Shown here piece by piece: positions 1 to 9,535 of a DNA stretch of 16,974 bases. Position 1 is the stretch's first letter; each line of letters opens with the position of its first letter. A model generated the notes under the pieces. It was not told where the DNA came from and searched no databases. It saw only the letters and a list, made by a program, of their open reading frames with translations. A program made the position numbers and the translations under genes. Source of the DNA: Saccoglossus kowalevskii (lineage: Eukaryota; Hemichordata; Enteropneusta; Harrimaniidae); the NCBI RefSeq assembly GCF_000003605.2, contig NW_003126920.1, positions 13,615 to 30,588 on the forward strand, written 5' to 3'.

Positions 1-158
1 ACACTGCATAGTGCACCAGCCTGTATTGGTTTGGATTTATCTCCCAATTCTGTGGCAACAACATAGTATTCCCATGCCGATTTAAAATGCTTCCAATTAG
101 TTGACACATCACCCTTTACGTTCATGGGCTGTGGCGCTGGTATCTGGTATGTCGCCAT
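1..158 (-). CDS. Ty3/Gypsy (K02A2.6-like) Gag, N-terminal fragment running off the window
   Basis: Read from the complement of 158-156, this frame is open for 52 codons to the window edge. Gag is the structural protein of the retroelement particle. The start reads MATYQIPAPQPMNVKGDV, followed by a W-x-H/Y-F-x-x-A-W-E-Y-Y pattern (around residues 22-33) and then a short ATELGDKSKP stretch. This order is typical, from memory of the family, of the Gag N-terminus in invertebrate K02A2.6-like Gypsy elements. The context supports it: a leader, primer-binding site and LTR follow on the same strand at 159-770. No stop or frameshift is seen in the visible part, so the copy may be fairly young, but the rest lies outside the window. 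A host gene domesticated from such a Gag is a less likely alternative. Confidence 0.75.
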   Translation of the reverse strand, partial: MATYQIPAPQPMNVKGDVSTNWKHFKSAWEYYVVATELGDKSKPIQAGALCS

Positions 159-490
159 TGCTATAAATAGATCGACTGCTTGTAAATACGTAAGTTGATC
201 TATCTGTCGGAAAATGATTTACTAACTGGCCTTGCAGTTGACAATAATGTTCAGTATCGTATTACTTGTACTCACTTAGAATCGAGTTAAATCGATGTAC
301 ATGTGTTCCCGACTGTCCGACTTAACTTGGTTTCAAATATGACGACTTCCTGTCAGACTCGTGGTATGGCGCGAATTCGAGAAACCTCTACGGAAGATCG
401 ACTTCATTCATCAATCTGTCACGTTCTGGTGCTTCACTGCTCTCAGATCCTGTCAGTGCTGAGATGAATACTTGTCGCTGGCTTCTTGTA
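159..490 (-). mobile_element. Untranslated leader of the minus-strand Gypsy element
   Basis: This is the stretch between the primer-binding site and the Gag start codon, about 330 bases, a usual length for a Gypsy leader. I see no long open frame or strong secondary structure. It is assigned by position only. Confidence 0.55.
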
Positions 491-502
491 CTTCTGACAC
501 CA
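491..502 (-). other. Primer-binding site (PBS)
   Basis: On the minus strand the bases directly after the LTR read TGGTGTCAGAAG. A retroelement PBS begins TGG because it pairs with the CCA end of a tRNA, and this one abuts the LTR end (…TAACA). I recall this PBS from other invertebrate Gypsy elements. I do not name the tRNA. Confidence 0.7.
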
Positions 503-770
503 TGTTATGCCTGATAGGCACGGTAGACTAAGAAATGACTCAGACTCACACAGTGAGTGTTACCTGGAGAACGCCATGTTTATTACAAGTGCCCTAAAGC
601 ATTGTGGGTTACATCGGGTGACCTTTGACATTAACAATGATGTAATCTAAAAGTATCCTACTAACATGAGACAAGACGGGACGCGGTGACCGACACGGCG
701 TCCTCAGTCCCAACATCTGATTAGGATACATATTTGGTATAACCGAAGTTTTGTGACAGTATGCCTAACA
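503..770 (-). repeat. 5' long terminal repeat of the minus-strand Gypsy element
   Basis: The LTR is 268 bp. On the minus strand it begins TGTTAGGCATA and ends GGCATAACA, giving the expected TG…CA ends and a short inverted repeat (TGTTA/TAACA). It contains a minus-strand AATAAA polyadenylation signal (complement of 579-584), placed as expected in R. It would supply promoter and transcript end for the element. The target flank begins at 771 (agttt). The matching duplicate would lie beyond the far LTR, outside the window. Boundaries rest on the TG…CA ends and the adjacent PBS. Confidence 0.75.
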
Positions 771-2751
771 AGTTTTGTCGTTGTTCTGAGATAAGTTTCT
801 TGGTGTAAGATCGGATTTGTGACACGTACATGATATGCCTTGTATCAACTCCGGCCGAACGAAGGACTTTGCACGTCGGCGCTCTGTACAGTGGGTGGTC
901 TCCACTCGGCACAAATCTGCAGATTTCGAAATTACCTTCATCATCTCCTGTAATTTATTTACCCATAGTGTAGAATTTCAATACCATATATCGTCGTCGA
1001 ATTCTGCGTTGTCCCGTATTCTTTGAAACAGATGGCAATTACCTTGTGCAATTTCACTGCAATTTTGTCATCTAGAATTCGAACGCCGATACGGGACACC
1101 GGTTGTTATTGGTGGCAAACATTTTTGCCTGCGACTCGTTGTTTTTTGCATTGTTTTGTATTCGTTTAGGCACCGTCCCTCACGGTGTTGATGGCCGGTA
1201 GTTTAGGTTTGTGTGGCGAACGACGCTCACCCAAAGACCGACGCTCACAACTTGGATCCCGCCATTAACAAAAAGCAATATTATGATGGTTATATAATTT
1301 TTCAGATGTTTTTAATTCGGTATTTTTTTCTAATATTTTCCCAAAATTCGACCACCATTTTTCCCTAAAAATCAAATACAACAGATTATTTGTATTTTCG
1401 CGTTAAACCTGTAGTCAATTCATGTTCCAGGGCCGCATTGTTTAGCTGTGCATCATAAGCCAATATACCATTAATTGCATATGCAAATTTTGTGTTTGGA
1501 CCAATCAAATCGATGGATTAACACCATCAATATACTGGTATATTATAATACTTAATATTGATCGTCTCCGTAATGTATTTTTATGCTTAACGTTTACCAA
1601 TAATGATTACTGGACTTTTATCTAGGATTACAATTTAATCAATATTGACAGATGTGTGGAGATGTGGAATGATCCAGCACATGGTATGGTTTGCTAATTT
1701 TTGGAAATATCGCGTTTTTAGGTTTTTTATGACTTTTGTATTTTATTAATGCTTAATTAGAAAATGTTTGTGTGATACATATAAGCATACACTTGAATGG
1801 AATCATTTGGAAAGTTTGTTGGATACGCCAAAGGTCAGAATGTGTGAACATGTTATGTCGATTTGAGATGTCGATATGATATGTTTTGGCTACCAGTCGT
1901 CTTCAAAAGGCAATTTATCACAAACTAAGAACGTACAGAGAAACAAAATTAGTAGGTTATGGGGAAAGACCTGGCCATGAAAGCCATGAAACCCGAGATC
2001 TCACGGAATGCAAGCCTGAGGGAATCTAAACTATACACCTTGTAAGTGAAAGATCACATACGGAACCATTAGTCATACATCATACAAAGAGAAGTTTTGT
2101 TAGAACCTTAAAAAAAAACGTTTATGCTATTTAAGTCAGTTATCGTCTCCATGGTAACGAATTATGAAGCATAATTATATTATCGGCTGTCTAATGAGCA
2201 GGAACTGTGAAATAATTGTTGGCAATTATCAAACAAAAAACAGGGTTTTTCATTCAGAGAGAATGCCATTTTTTGAACACATCTATTCCTCGGACATCAT
2301 TGAAATGATCCATGACACAAGTACACAGTTTCATGCTTTTACTTCATACTTACAGCTAAACTTCAAGTAAGAACAGATAGTCCCACAATAGTTTACCATA
2401 GTTTGTAATTGTAGCATGAAGGAGTCCTCGGGGAAATCGCTAGGAGATGGGCATGCTTTTTTGACTATCAAAAGAGAGAAGAAGGCTAAGTACTTGTTGG
2501 GCAATTATTCATACCAGAAGTGGTCTGCTTGCTGACCCTCTTCAAAGAAATCACTCTTTTGAAAAGACGGCATGAGTCGGAAGCATTATTGGGGCTGCTT
2601 GATTCCCCAGAGACAATGTCCTAACAAAGCTATAGTGATGAATAGTGATGCACGTCAGGTACTTTCCAGTGAGTCTGCAAGTACAATAGTACTAGAACAA
2701 GTCAGTTAATATCACTAGTATCCCATGTTTGAAATAGAGAGAAATAGACAA
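771..2751. other. Non-coding stretch, no gene recognised
   Basis: Only short open frames without family resemblance are found. Small structures visible: a 9-bp inverted repeat GTCCCGTAT / ATACGGGAC (1011-1019 and 1089-1097), a hairpin CACCGT-ccctc-ACGGTG (1171-1187), a duplicated CGACGCTCAC (about 1219 and 1237), and an A-run near 2111-2119. From about 1260 the base composition becomes strongly AT-rich. It is probably intergenic or intronic DNA with old repeats. Confidence 0.5.
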
Positions 2752-2770
2752 AGAGAGAGAGAGAGAGAGA
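2752..2770. repeat. (AG)n microsatellite
   Basis: A run of nine AG units followed by an A, set in a wider purine-rich stretch from about 2730 to 2777. It is a simple sequence repeat with no coding role visible. Confidence 0.9.
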
Positions 2771-2931
2771 AAGAAACAACAGTGGACATGATGGTGAAAG
2801 AGAATCGATCACTATTTGGGGATAAAAACAGTCACTTCCTCACTGTCACTAAGTCGAATAAGGCCTATTGTACTTAAAACCTGCTCTCACATCGAATTGA
2901 CTGGTCAGAAAAAAGAGATATAGTCGCTTAC

Positions 2932-2970
2932 TTGGTTTGAAATAAGAGTTACCTAGTAACTAAGAACCAA
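2932..2970. repeat. Nested palindrome (potential hairpin)
   Basis: The inner palindrome AGTTAC-cta-GTAACT (2947-2961) sits inside a wider pair TTGGTT (2932-2937) and AACCAA (2965-2970). The two nested arm pairs could fold into one stem with an internal loop. No function is apparent. Confidence 0.55.
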
Positions 2971-3267
2971 ATCAGTATGGACGCGTGGTTTTCTTTCTTT
3001 GTTCGCCGTTTTTGTAAAATACAGAATGGTCTGAAATTTTCCATAATGATAAACCCCAATGTCATTTGGTTTACCAAATTTTCAAACCCAATTGGTTTGG
3101 TAGCCATATTTGATTGAATTTGAACCGGAAATAGGCATTTTGAACCTTTTCTGAGAGTCTACGCATTCTGATATTTTTTGGGAGATCGCTTCCTATTTTG
3201 CGAATAAAAACGTTAAATGTTACTTTTTCCGCCATGACCAAAAATAGTTCGGACATTTGTTTACCTT

Positions 3268-3518
3268 GAATGCTTCAGCCGATCAACTATTTTCTATTTA
3301 TAACATAATTTTGATCATTCACGTAGTCTGACAGTCATCTTGGAGCCATTTTTTTCATGAGCGCTTCGCCCGAGCAACTCGATATTTTGCATAAAACACG
3401 CCAAAGCTTCTTATGAGAAAAATTAAATAGTTCTGATTTAACAGCAAAATGATCCGATTTGGAGCATGCGTGTCCAATGAATGCTTTAACCGACCACCTT
3501 GTTATTTTGTGTGAAAAT
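3268..3518 (+). repeat. Three diverged copies of a short motif
   Basis: A motif close to GAxxGCTTxxxCCGAxCAxCT…TATTTTGxxT occurs at about 3268, 3359 and 3479, spaced 91 and 120 bases apart. The copies share the core GCTT…CCGA.CA and an AT-rich tail, and differ at many sites. This suggests an old internal repeat, perhaps within a mobile element. The surrounding 3000-3540 stretch has no recognisable protein. Confidence 0.4.
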
Positions 3519-3540
3519 GTACATATATCAGTTCGTACAC

Positions 3541-5670
3541 AGTAAGCTTTAAATTACACTAGTTATTGTATTATGCGGTTATCACCCGGGAGAATATACA
3601 GACAGTAATTCGGTGGTTACATTGGATATCGACACAATAACAACTATAATACTCTACAGCCATAGAAATTTACAATCTCTCGATGAATACAAAAACTCCA
3701 TACCTGTATCGACTGCAAGTACCCCAATTAAAGATTCCACATTTTGTTGTATAACGACTAAAATAAGAAACAGTTGTCAATAGAGATGCGTTTCTGCTCA
3801 ATGTATGTTGAAAAGTACAACTGTTCGGCCTATAAAAGTATAAATTATATATAGTCATTGTATGTTATGTAGCAATATATTTGTATTCAGTGCAGTAAAG
3901 TATACAATTCATAGAGTAGTTATTGTTGGAAGCCATGACGTGACATCCGTATGTAACTATATATTCAGTATACACGAAACCTACCATGCGCATGTCTTCA
4001 CCACAATGCAAAACAATAAAAAAATTGTGTCACTGCACTTCATTTCGTCCTTATGCGATGGTATAACTATTGTAAGACACGCCGCTCGTCTATTGGAAAG
4101 ACAGGGGACAAGCTTTTACCACGACATGCCGATCTTCTGGTTGAGTTGGTCTGGCTAACAGTGCAGTGTGGCTAACAGTGGGCATGCGTTACTATCATTC
4201 ATCGTCATAACACCGCCCACATGCCATTTTAAAAGGTAACACTCAGTACGTGGTATGGACACATTGGAGTTTACGTGATACAGTGTTTTAATGAACTGAA
4301 TAGCTACGTAATGTGACCTATGTTACCTGCAGAGTAGTCAATCTGTTATTTCTAAAGTACGCTCGTTACAGCTGGATGTTGATGTACTTACACTAAGATT
4401 TATTTGGTTAAGCGTCCCATACTCGTACGTTTAGTGACATTAAACTTTGTATTTGTATATAAATATTTCACAGTACGTTATATATACGCTCCTTTCTAAG
4501 CAGAAATTAGTTTCAAACAAAGGCATGTAGTCCTTCACCCACTCGCACGATTTTGTGTTCATTAAGAAACTCATAATTTGCTGAAACATTGTACCTTGAT
4601 ATTTCAGGATGCATGTAATAATGATTATCTGAGTCAAATGAAAGTCACTCAGAAACATTTGAAAATCAATATTGTAACGTACACACTCATAGTGTTCGAA
4701 ATTGCAATCAGTTTGGCAGCCATTACTATTTTATTCGACAAGCTATTCACCGTATGTGTTCAAGATGACGCCGTGGTCATCTATTCTTAATACATGAAAA
4801 CTCTGACGCGACTCAATTTCGGGGAAAATAGTACGATTACGTACAAGTTATTCTGTATGTTAAGAATAAATTAAACAACCTTGATGGCGCTGTACTTAAT
4901 ACTGATTGGATACATTTGTGGGCGTATCAAATTAAGTCGTGTTAGATGTTCTTAAGATTTGAAAATCGACATTCTTTATTATGTGTGCTACTGTATCACT
5001 GTTAACAATCTGACTCGTTATTTGGACACTGCATATAATGAAGACTCTGTGCACTCGATATAACACGGTCACGTATTGGAGATACACAAAACATCACATG
5101 AGATTGTGCATATCATTCACAGTAGTGACTTTAGTGTGAAGTATCTAACCTGGTGATATGCACAATAAAATTTGTCTTTTTATATGTGCTCCAACAGCAC
5201 GCAGAGAAACCAAATTTCTTGGGCTGTATTGGACTACTATAGTTGCTTTACAGTATCATGACGCTAATAATGAGGCTTTCTCAGTCATTGAGAATCTTCT
5301 TTTGGACAAATCTGCTGATTTCATTTATGTGTCTCGTATTTGTCGATGCCTTTAACGAATACATTTTTTGAACCATTAACATAGTTATCCTACTTGTTTT
5401 CATCAACAGCCTTGGTTTTTTTCATTTTTTGATCATGGCTTTCATAACCTCCCTGAATTCAATGCATGTATACCTCTCACAGGTTTCATCCGTTGTTATC
5501 TCCGGCAAAGTCTTCTTCATATCAATGACGATCAATGTAATTTTATGTGTGTGGGAGATGCCTGTAGTTGGCTTATAATCAACGTCAAGTAAGCAAACAT
5601 TGTTTTTACATTTCATTGTTAAAATCTGTTGAATCTTGAAATAACAACACACAATTGACATGCAAATAAG
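3541..5670. other. Non-coding stretch, no gene recognised
   Basis: Open frames up to about 98 codons exist (for example 3862-4158 plus and 5422-5676 minus), but none shows a known domain. A short direct repeat TGGCTAACAGTG occurs at 4152-4163 and 4169-4180, a 17-base period. The minus-strand frame at 5422-5676 has three or four Cys, and its ATG falls exactly on the first bases of the neighbouring LTR, so it is probably chance. Probably intergenic or intronic. Confidence 0.45.
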
Positions 5671-6095
5671 TGTCATGATTTATATTTCAGTCAGTTTGAC
5701 AGTGGTTGCCATGACATCTACTGATAAAGGTTAATGACAAGGCCAGATGGCGAGCTAGTCGAAATCAACCAAAAACATCTTATGAGTCTGCAGTTTTTAA
5801 GATTACAGTACAGTAGCTGTAATCCTAAATCAATTTTGTTTGCGATTCTAACTAAGGTGGTATCTTTGTGGAATGTTAGTGCAAGACTATTACCCCATAA
5901 ATATTAGTTAGTGTTGACAATATATAGTAGTGTTTTTCTAGATAGCTTGACGAGTAATTAATTGATTATGATGTGTAAAACTTTCATGTGATTGGTTGTT
6001 TGTTGGAAGGCAAGGCCTTGGAGTCCCTTATACTGATTGTAATTGGTTAAGGAGTGACAAGAAATAAAGAGTGATTTAATGCTGTCTCGGGTGAA
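5671..6095 (+). repeat. Partial LTR of the Gag-bearing Gypsy element
   Basis: This region aligns by eye with the insertion at 8488-9158. Both begin TGTCATGA. Both share TGTGATTGG followed by a GAAGG…GAGTC stretch, then GTAATTGGTTA, then AATAAAGAG, in the same order and spacing (here about 5990-6075, there about 8720-8805). The AATAAA at about 6063 would be the polyadenylation signal, and the ATTGG boxes resemble inverted CCAAT promoter elements. The 340 bases of R/U5 found downstream in the other copy are missing, and Gag begins only about 45 bases later. It is therefore a truncated or internally deleted 5' LTR. It also holds a GATTACAG…CTGTAATC inverted repeat near 5803-5826. The left boundary depends on the alignment and is less secure than the core. 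Confidence 0.55.
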
Positions 6096-6140
6096 AACCA
6101 GGCATTGTGTTCAACACAAAAATCATCCTGGGAACACTGT

Positions 6141-7154
6141 ATGATTACAAGACAAAAGACATACATGATGGAAGGGATTCGTGAAGTTTTAACGGAACAT
6201 CTTGGACAAATGACACAAGCTATTGCTGGAGACCAAAGAATGACACAACAAGCAGTAGAAGAAATTCAGGAAGTGGTGGAAATTGTCCAACGCCTGTCAA
6301 CATGGGAATCGGGCCAGCTCCGTTTAAAGGTAAACAATCAGAGAACGCAACATCCTGGTTACAGAGATTTAATGGTACGCAGACTTTAACCAACTGCCAA
6401 ATGATAGAAAAGCGGCAGGATTCAGAATGTTGATGACTGGCCCAGCCGAGATGTGGGTAAATGAATTGCCAGCCCAAGTAAGAGATGATTATGAAGCTTT
6501 AACGGCGGCCTTTATTGCATATTTTGAAAACGCCGATTTAGACTGGATACTAGAACAAGAACTGTCTGAGCGAAAACAAGGGGCCGACGAATCCGTAGAA
6601 GATATCAAGTCACGTTGTGCCCGACTTCGTAAAACACCCGAAGAACAATTATGTTATTTTTGCGCCGGGCTACGGAATGACATCAAGAGCCAGGTGATTG
6701 TCCATCAGCCTCAAACGATTGATGAAGCCAGACGAAGAGCCAGACTGAGTGAGATAGCTTGTCAGATGCAGGAAGGCGAGAAAAAAAGAATGGCGCGGAT
6801 CTATCAGCGATTGAACTCAGCGTGGAAAGGTTAGCACAGAAAACTGAACAATTATTACAACAACATCGACCACAGTACGTATACAACCCACCGCAGTTCC
6901 AGGGACCAGAGAGTCAGGTTGGTTCAAACCTAACTTACCAAGGTAGAAAATTCAATACAATTCCGATATGTGGCATTTGTAATAAACAGGGTCATTCAGC
7001 AGCCGGCTGTTACAGCCGTGGAAGTTATTTCAGTGGAAATTGTTATAATTGTGGCAAAAGAGGTCATAGGGAAAGAGAATGTCGGGAAGGGGCACAAAAA
7101 GGGAATTTGAAAGATATAATTTGTTATAGTTGTGGGGCGAAAGGCCAATTGTGA
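6141..7154 (+). pseudogene. Ty3/Gypsy Gag with CCHC zinc knuckles, broken by frameshifts
   Basis: Gag forms the particle, and its nucleocapsid part binds RNA. From 6141 a Gln/Glu-rich N-terminal stretch is readable. The frame then changes near 6300, where a W-L-x-R-F capsid-type start appears, again near 6385 (MLMTGPAEMWVNELP and a DESVED stretch, typical of retrotransposon Gag capsid), and once more at an A7 run (6781-6787). The C-terminal frame ends with two good CX2CX4HX4C knuckles (CGICNKQGHSAAGC and CYNCGKRGHREREC) and a third that has Gln in place of His and then a stop at 7152. Three frame changes and a damaged last knuckle mean no intact Gag is made. An LTR lies just upstream. Protease and polymerase are not recognisable downstream: LINE sequence begins by about 7325. 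The family assignment is firm; the exact break positions are approximate. Confidence 0.85.
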
Positions 7155-7324
7155 TAACGAAAAACAGGGGGGTAATTTAAACCCAAAAAGTCTATTTTAG
7201 CAAGGGCGGAGAATAGACTGACTAGCCATAAGAAAAGGATGGTAGACAGCCCTCTTTTGTGTTCAGTATCAACCGATATCTATAGAAATAGTTTAATTAA
7301 AGTAAGATTAGATAATTACAGGGG
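7155..7324 (+). mobile_element. Tail of the Gypsy element, unresolved
   Basis: This short stretch links the end of Gag to the first recognisable LINE residues. A frame reading SPLLCSVSTDIYRNS (about 7250-7290) could be a relic of the region leading into the aspartic protease, but no D-S/T-G active site is present. The Gypsy/LINE junction lies somewhere here. Confidence 0.3.
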
Positions 7325-8487
7325 GAATATGCGTACATTACAAACAGAGCAATAATCCGTTCCCGTACAAGCTGATACGAACAGGGTGAAAACAATACAA
7401 AATTTGTCTTGAGTCTTGAGCGCCATAATGCAAAAAAATCACAAATTTCTATGCTGATTGACAGTAACAACAGATCTCTACATAATGCAAATGATGTTCA
7501 AGCAGAAATTAAATATTTTATTTTAATTTATACCGCAGTAGGCGGATAAATCAATTAAATATGGACAATATATTTACAACCCACTCCAAATTAAATTCCA
7601 TAGAAAGAGATTCGTGTGAAGGCCCTATCACAATGAACGAGGTGTTTGAAGCGCTAAAGTGTTTACCAAGCAATAAAGCCCCAGGTAATGATGGATTAAG
7701 TCCAGAATTTTTCCGCACATTTTGGCCTCTAATTGGAGAAATTGTCGTAAATTTCCTTAAACAGTCAACAACAGGGGGTTATCACACTCATCGAAAAAAA
7801 GGGAAAGATAAAAGATTTATCAAAAACTGGAGACCAATAACCTTACTTAATACTGATTACACAATTGCATCAAAATGCATTGCACGAAGACTTGATAAAA
7901 TTCTTCCTAAAATTGTTAATGAAACGCAGTCAGCCTTTATTAAGGGTAGATCAATTGGGGACTGTGTACGCCTTATTGAATCAATTATGCATTACACCAA
8001 AGATACTAATCAACCAGGAATGATTTTCAAAAGGAGTTTGATAGCTTGGAATGGGATTTTATTTTCCACTCCCTTAACAGTTTTAATTTTGGCCCTTCCC
8101 TTATTAACTGGATCAAATTATTTTACAATAACCCCTCCAGCTGTGTGATGAACCAAGGTCTCAGCACTGGCTATTATTTTGACACTTGAATTAGTTTTGA
8201 ATTCACTGCGATGTGATGACTCTATTCATGGAATTCATATCCAGGGCATGGGGGTTAAGTATTCTGCATTTGCAGATGATCTAACCTGCTTTCTCTCGGA
8301 CAAACTTTCCTGCATCAATTTGTTCTCCCTCCTTAACAAGTTTCAGACATATTCAGGGTTACACGTAAATTATGACAAAACAGAGGCAATGTGGCTTGGG
8401 TGCTGGAGGTCTCGTACGGATAAACCATTTGGGGTTCTCTGGCCATCAACTCCAATCAAAATTGTTGGTATATATTTTTCTTACAGG
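7325..8487 (+). pseudogene. L1-like LINE reverse transcriptase, first part (defective)
   Basis: The enzyme would copy LINE RNA into the genome by target-primed reverse transcription. Recognisable in order: the linker before RT (IIRSR…YEQGENNTKF, 7349 onward), the start of RT (NKAPGNDGLSPEFF near 7672-7713), the block KNWRPITLLNTDY, the block QSAFIKGRSIGD, and the catalytic FADD box (8269-8280) followed by a GLHVNYDKTEAMW segment. Damage is plain. A TGA stands at 7373-7375 where the family has Trp. The frame changes near 7540 and 8022. A stretch that should hold the RQGDP motif is missing around 8175-8183. The 5' end, including the endonuclease, is absent, as is usual for LINE copies. The reading ends at the insertion at 8488 and resumes, in phase, after it. 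Family L1/Tx1-like by motif order; the clade is not certain. Confidence 0.88.
8483..8487. repeat. Left target-site duplicate of the nested LTR
   Basis: ACAGG, identical to 9159-9163. The shared string extends to TACAGGT (8482-8488 and 9158-9164). Five bases is the usual Gypsy duplication size. Confidence 0.7.
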
Positions 8488-9158
8488 TGTCATGAATTTG
8501 TTTTTGCGTATCTGTTGACCGACTTAATTAACTGATTATTAGCGAATTGCTGTGTTATGTCTGTCATCGTTTAGGCTTATTTGAAGTTTTGGACGGAACT
8601 TGGCTCAGTGATTTGGAACTAATTACCAGATAGGTGTCGCGATTCTGACAGTTGGTATCCGTAGTTATTAATGTAGTGAACGATTAATCAAAAGATATGA
8701 CGTATTAAATGCTTAGTGTGATTGGCTTTATGATTGAAGGTTACGCCCTAGAGTCTTTTTACTGTTTTGTAATTGGTTAGAGTTTTGAAAATGAATAAAG
8801 AGAGTTTGAGTTGGTCTTGGGGAGCACAGCACGATAGACGCAGTCGAGGGTGGAGTCCTGGAGAGTCGAGGGCAGTCCTGGAGAGCCTTGGGGCGAGTGT
8901 TGACGCAGTCTAAAACAGTCTTGGGTCAGCCTTGCGATAGTCTTGGGGATTTTTCCCCAGGGCGCCGTGTCTTATAGAGTGCTCGAAAGAGCGACTAAGA
9001 CGAGAGCTGTAACGTATTTCGTTGTGTGTGTCTTATTTGACTGTAAAGTATAAGTGACTTTCCCGATCCCGCACCTCAAGGGGACGAGATATAGAGACGA
9101 GACGAGTTTCCCCCCTGACACGTGTGGAGAACCCCGAGAGAAGAATTTTCCCCGTGAT
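8488..9158 (+). mobile_element. Solo LTR inserted in the LINE
   Basis: This 671-bp block interrupts the LINE reading frame and is flanked by a direct repeat. Its first 330 bases align with the LTR at 5671-6095: TGTCATGA start, TGTGATTGG, GTAATTGGTTA and AATAAAGAG (AATAAA near 8794). The remaining 340 bases are GC-richer, with a repeated AGTCCTGGAGAG (8854-8865 and 8874-8885), and would be R/U5. No coding region is inside, so it is read as a solo LTR left by recombination between the two LTRs of a full element. Taking ACAGG as the duplicate, the insertion starts TG but ends AT rather than CA. Extending to the nearest CA (9161) would leave only a 2-bp duplicate, so the exact 3' end is uncertain. 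Confidence 0.72.
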
Positions 9159-9163
9159 ACAGG
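9159..9163. repeat. Right target-site duplicate of the nested LTR
   Basis: ACAGG, matching 8483-8487. Directly after it the LINE frame continues (TAC GAG AGT …) in phase with the codons that precede the insertion. Confidence 0.7.
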
Positions 9164-9535
9164 TACGAGAGTGCCTATCTACTAAATATGGATGCTCCTA
9201 TTGACTCTCTTAATAAATGTTTGTATCTTTAGTCCTCACGTAGTCTGAGTCTTATTGGCAAAATTCAAATTATTAAATCACTGGTTATTCCAAAATTTCT
9301 CTATATATTTAATCTTATAATTGTCAAAATGGCGGATATTAAAAAATAAATAATACATAATTTTAATACAATTGGAGTTACTTGGTAATCTGTCTTCATT
9401 GTTTGTTGTTTTTGTTTTGTTTTCTTTTTTTTTAATTTTTTTGTTTTGTTTATTACTGTGTTTACTGTATTTATTAAAGTCCTGTAATTTTTTGTTTATT
9501 TGTTATAAAAAATATTTATCAAAAAAAAAAAAAAA
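9164..9535 (+). pseudogene. L1-like LINE, second part with 3' UTR and poly(A) tail
   Basis: After the LTR the LINE resumes with a segment reading DAPIDSLNKCLYL, a stop, then RSLSLIGKIQIIKSLVIPKF (9191 to about 9290). This is the conserved post-RT thumb/connection segment of L1-type polymerases. The TAG at 9230-9232 stands where the family has Trp. Coding sequence then breaks off near 9360, skipping the rest of ORF2. A T-rich 3' UTR follows, ending in a run of 15 A (9521-9535), the expected LINE terminus. A target duplicate flanking the LINE was not found. The short frames in the T-rich tail are not genes. Confidence 0.85.

Noticed and set aside
721-1026. Short open frames over the LTR edge
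   Set aside because: They overlap the LTR and its flank and have no motif.
3071-3256. Minus-strand open frame of 61 codons
   Set aside because: No family resemblance. It lies beside old repeated motifs and has no supporting splice or start context.
3862-4158. Plus-strand open frame of 98 codons
   Set aside because: No signal peptide, motif or recognisable family, and no convincing splice sites in phase. Treated as chance.
5422-5676. Minus-strand open frame with Cys residues (CERYTC), briefly considered as an SVWC-like secreted exon
   Set aside because: Its ATG is formed by the first bases of the LTR at 5671, the Cys spacing does not fit the family well, and no polyadenylation signal or firm acceptor was found.
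6220-6886. Minus-strand open frames opposite Gag
   Set aside because: They are antisense shadows of the Gag region.
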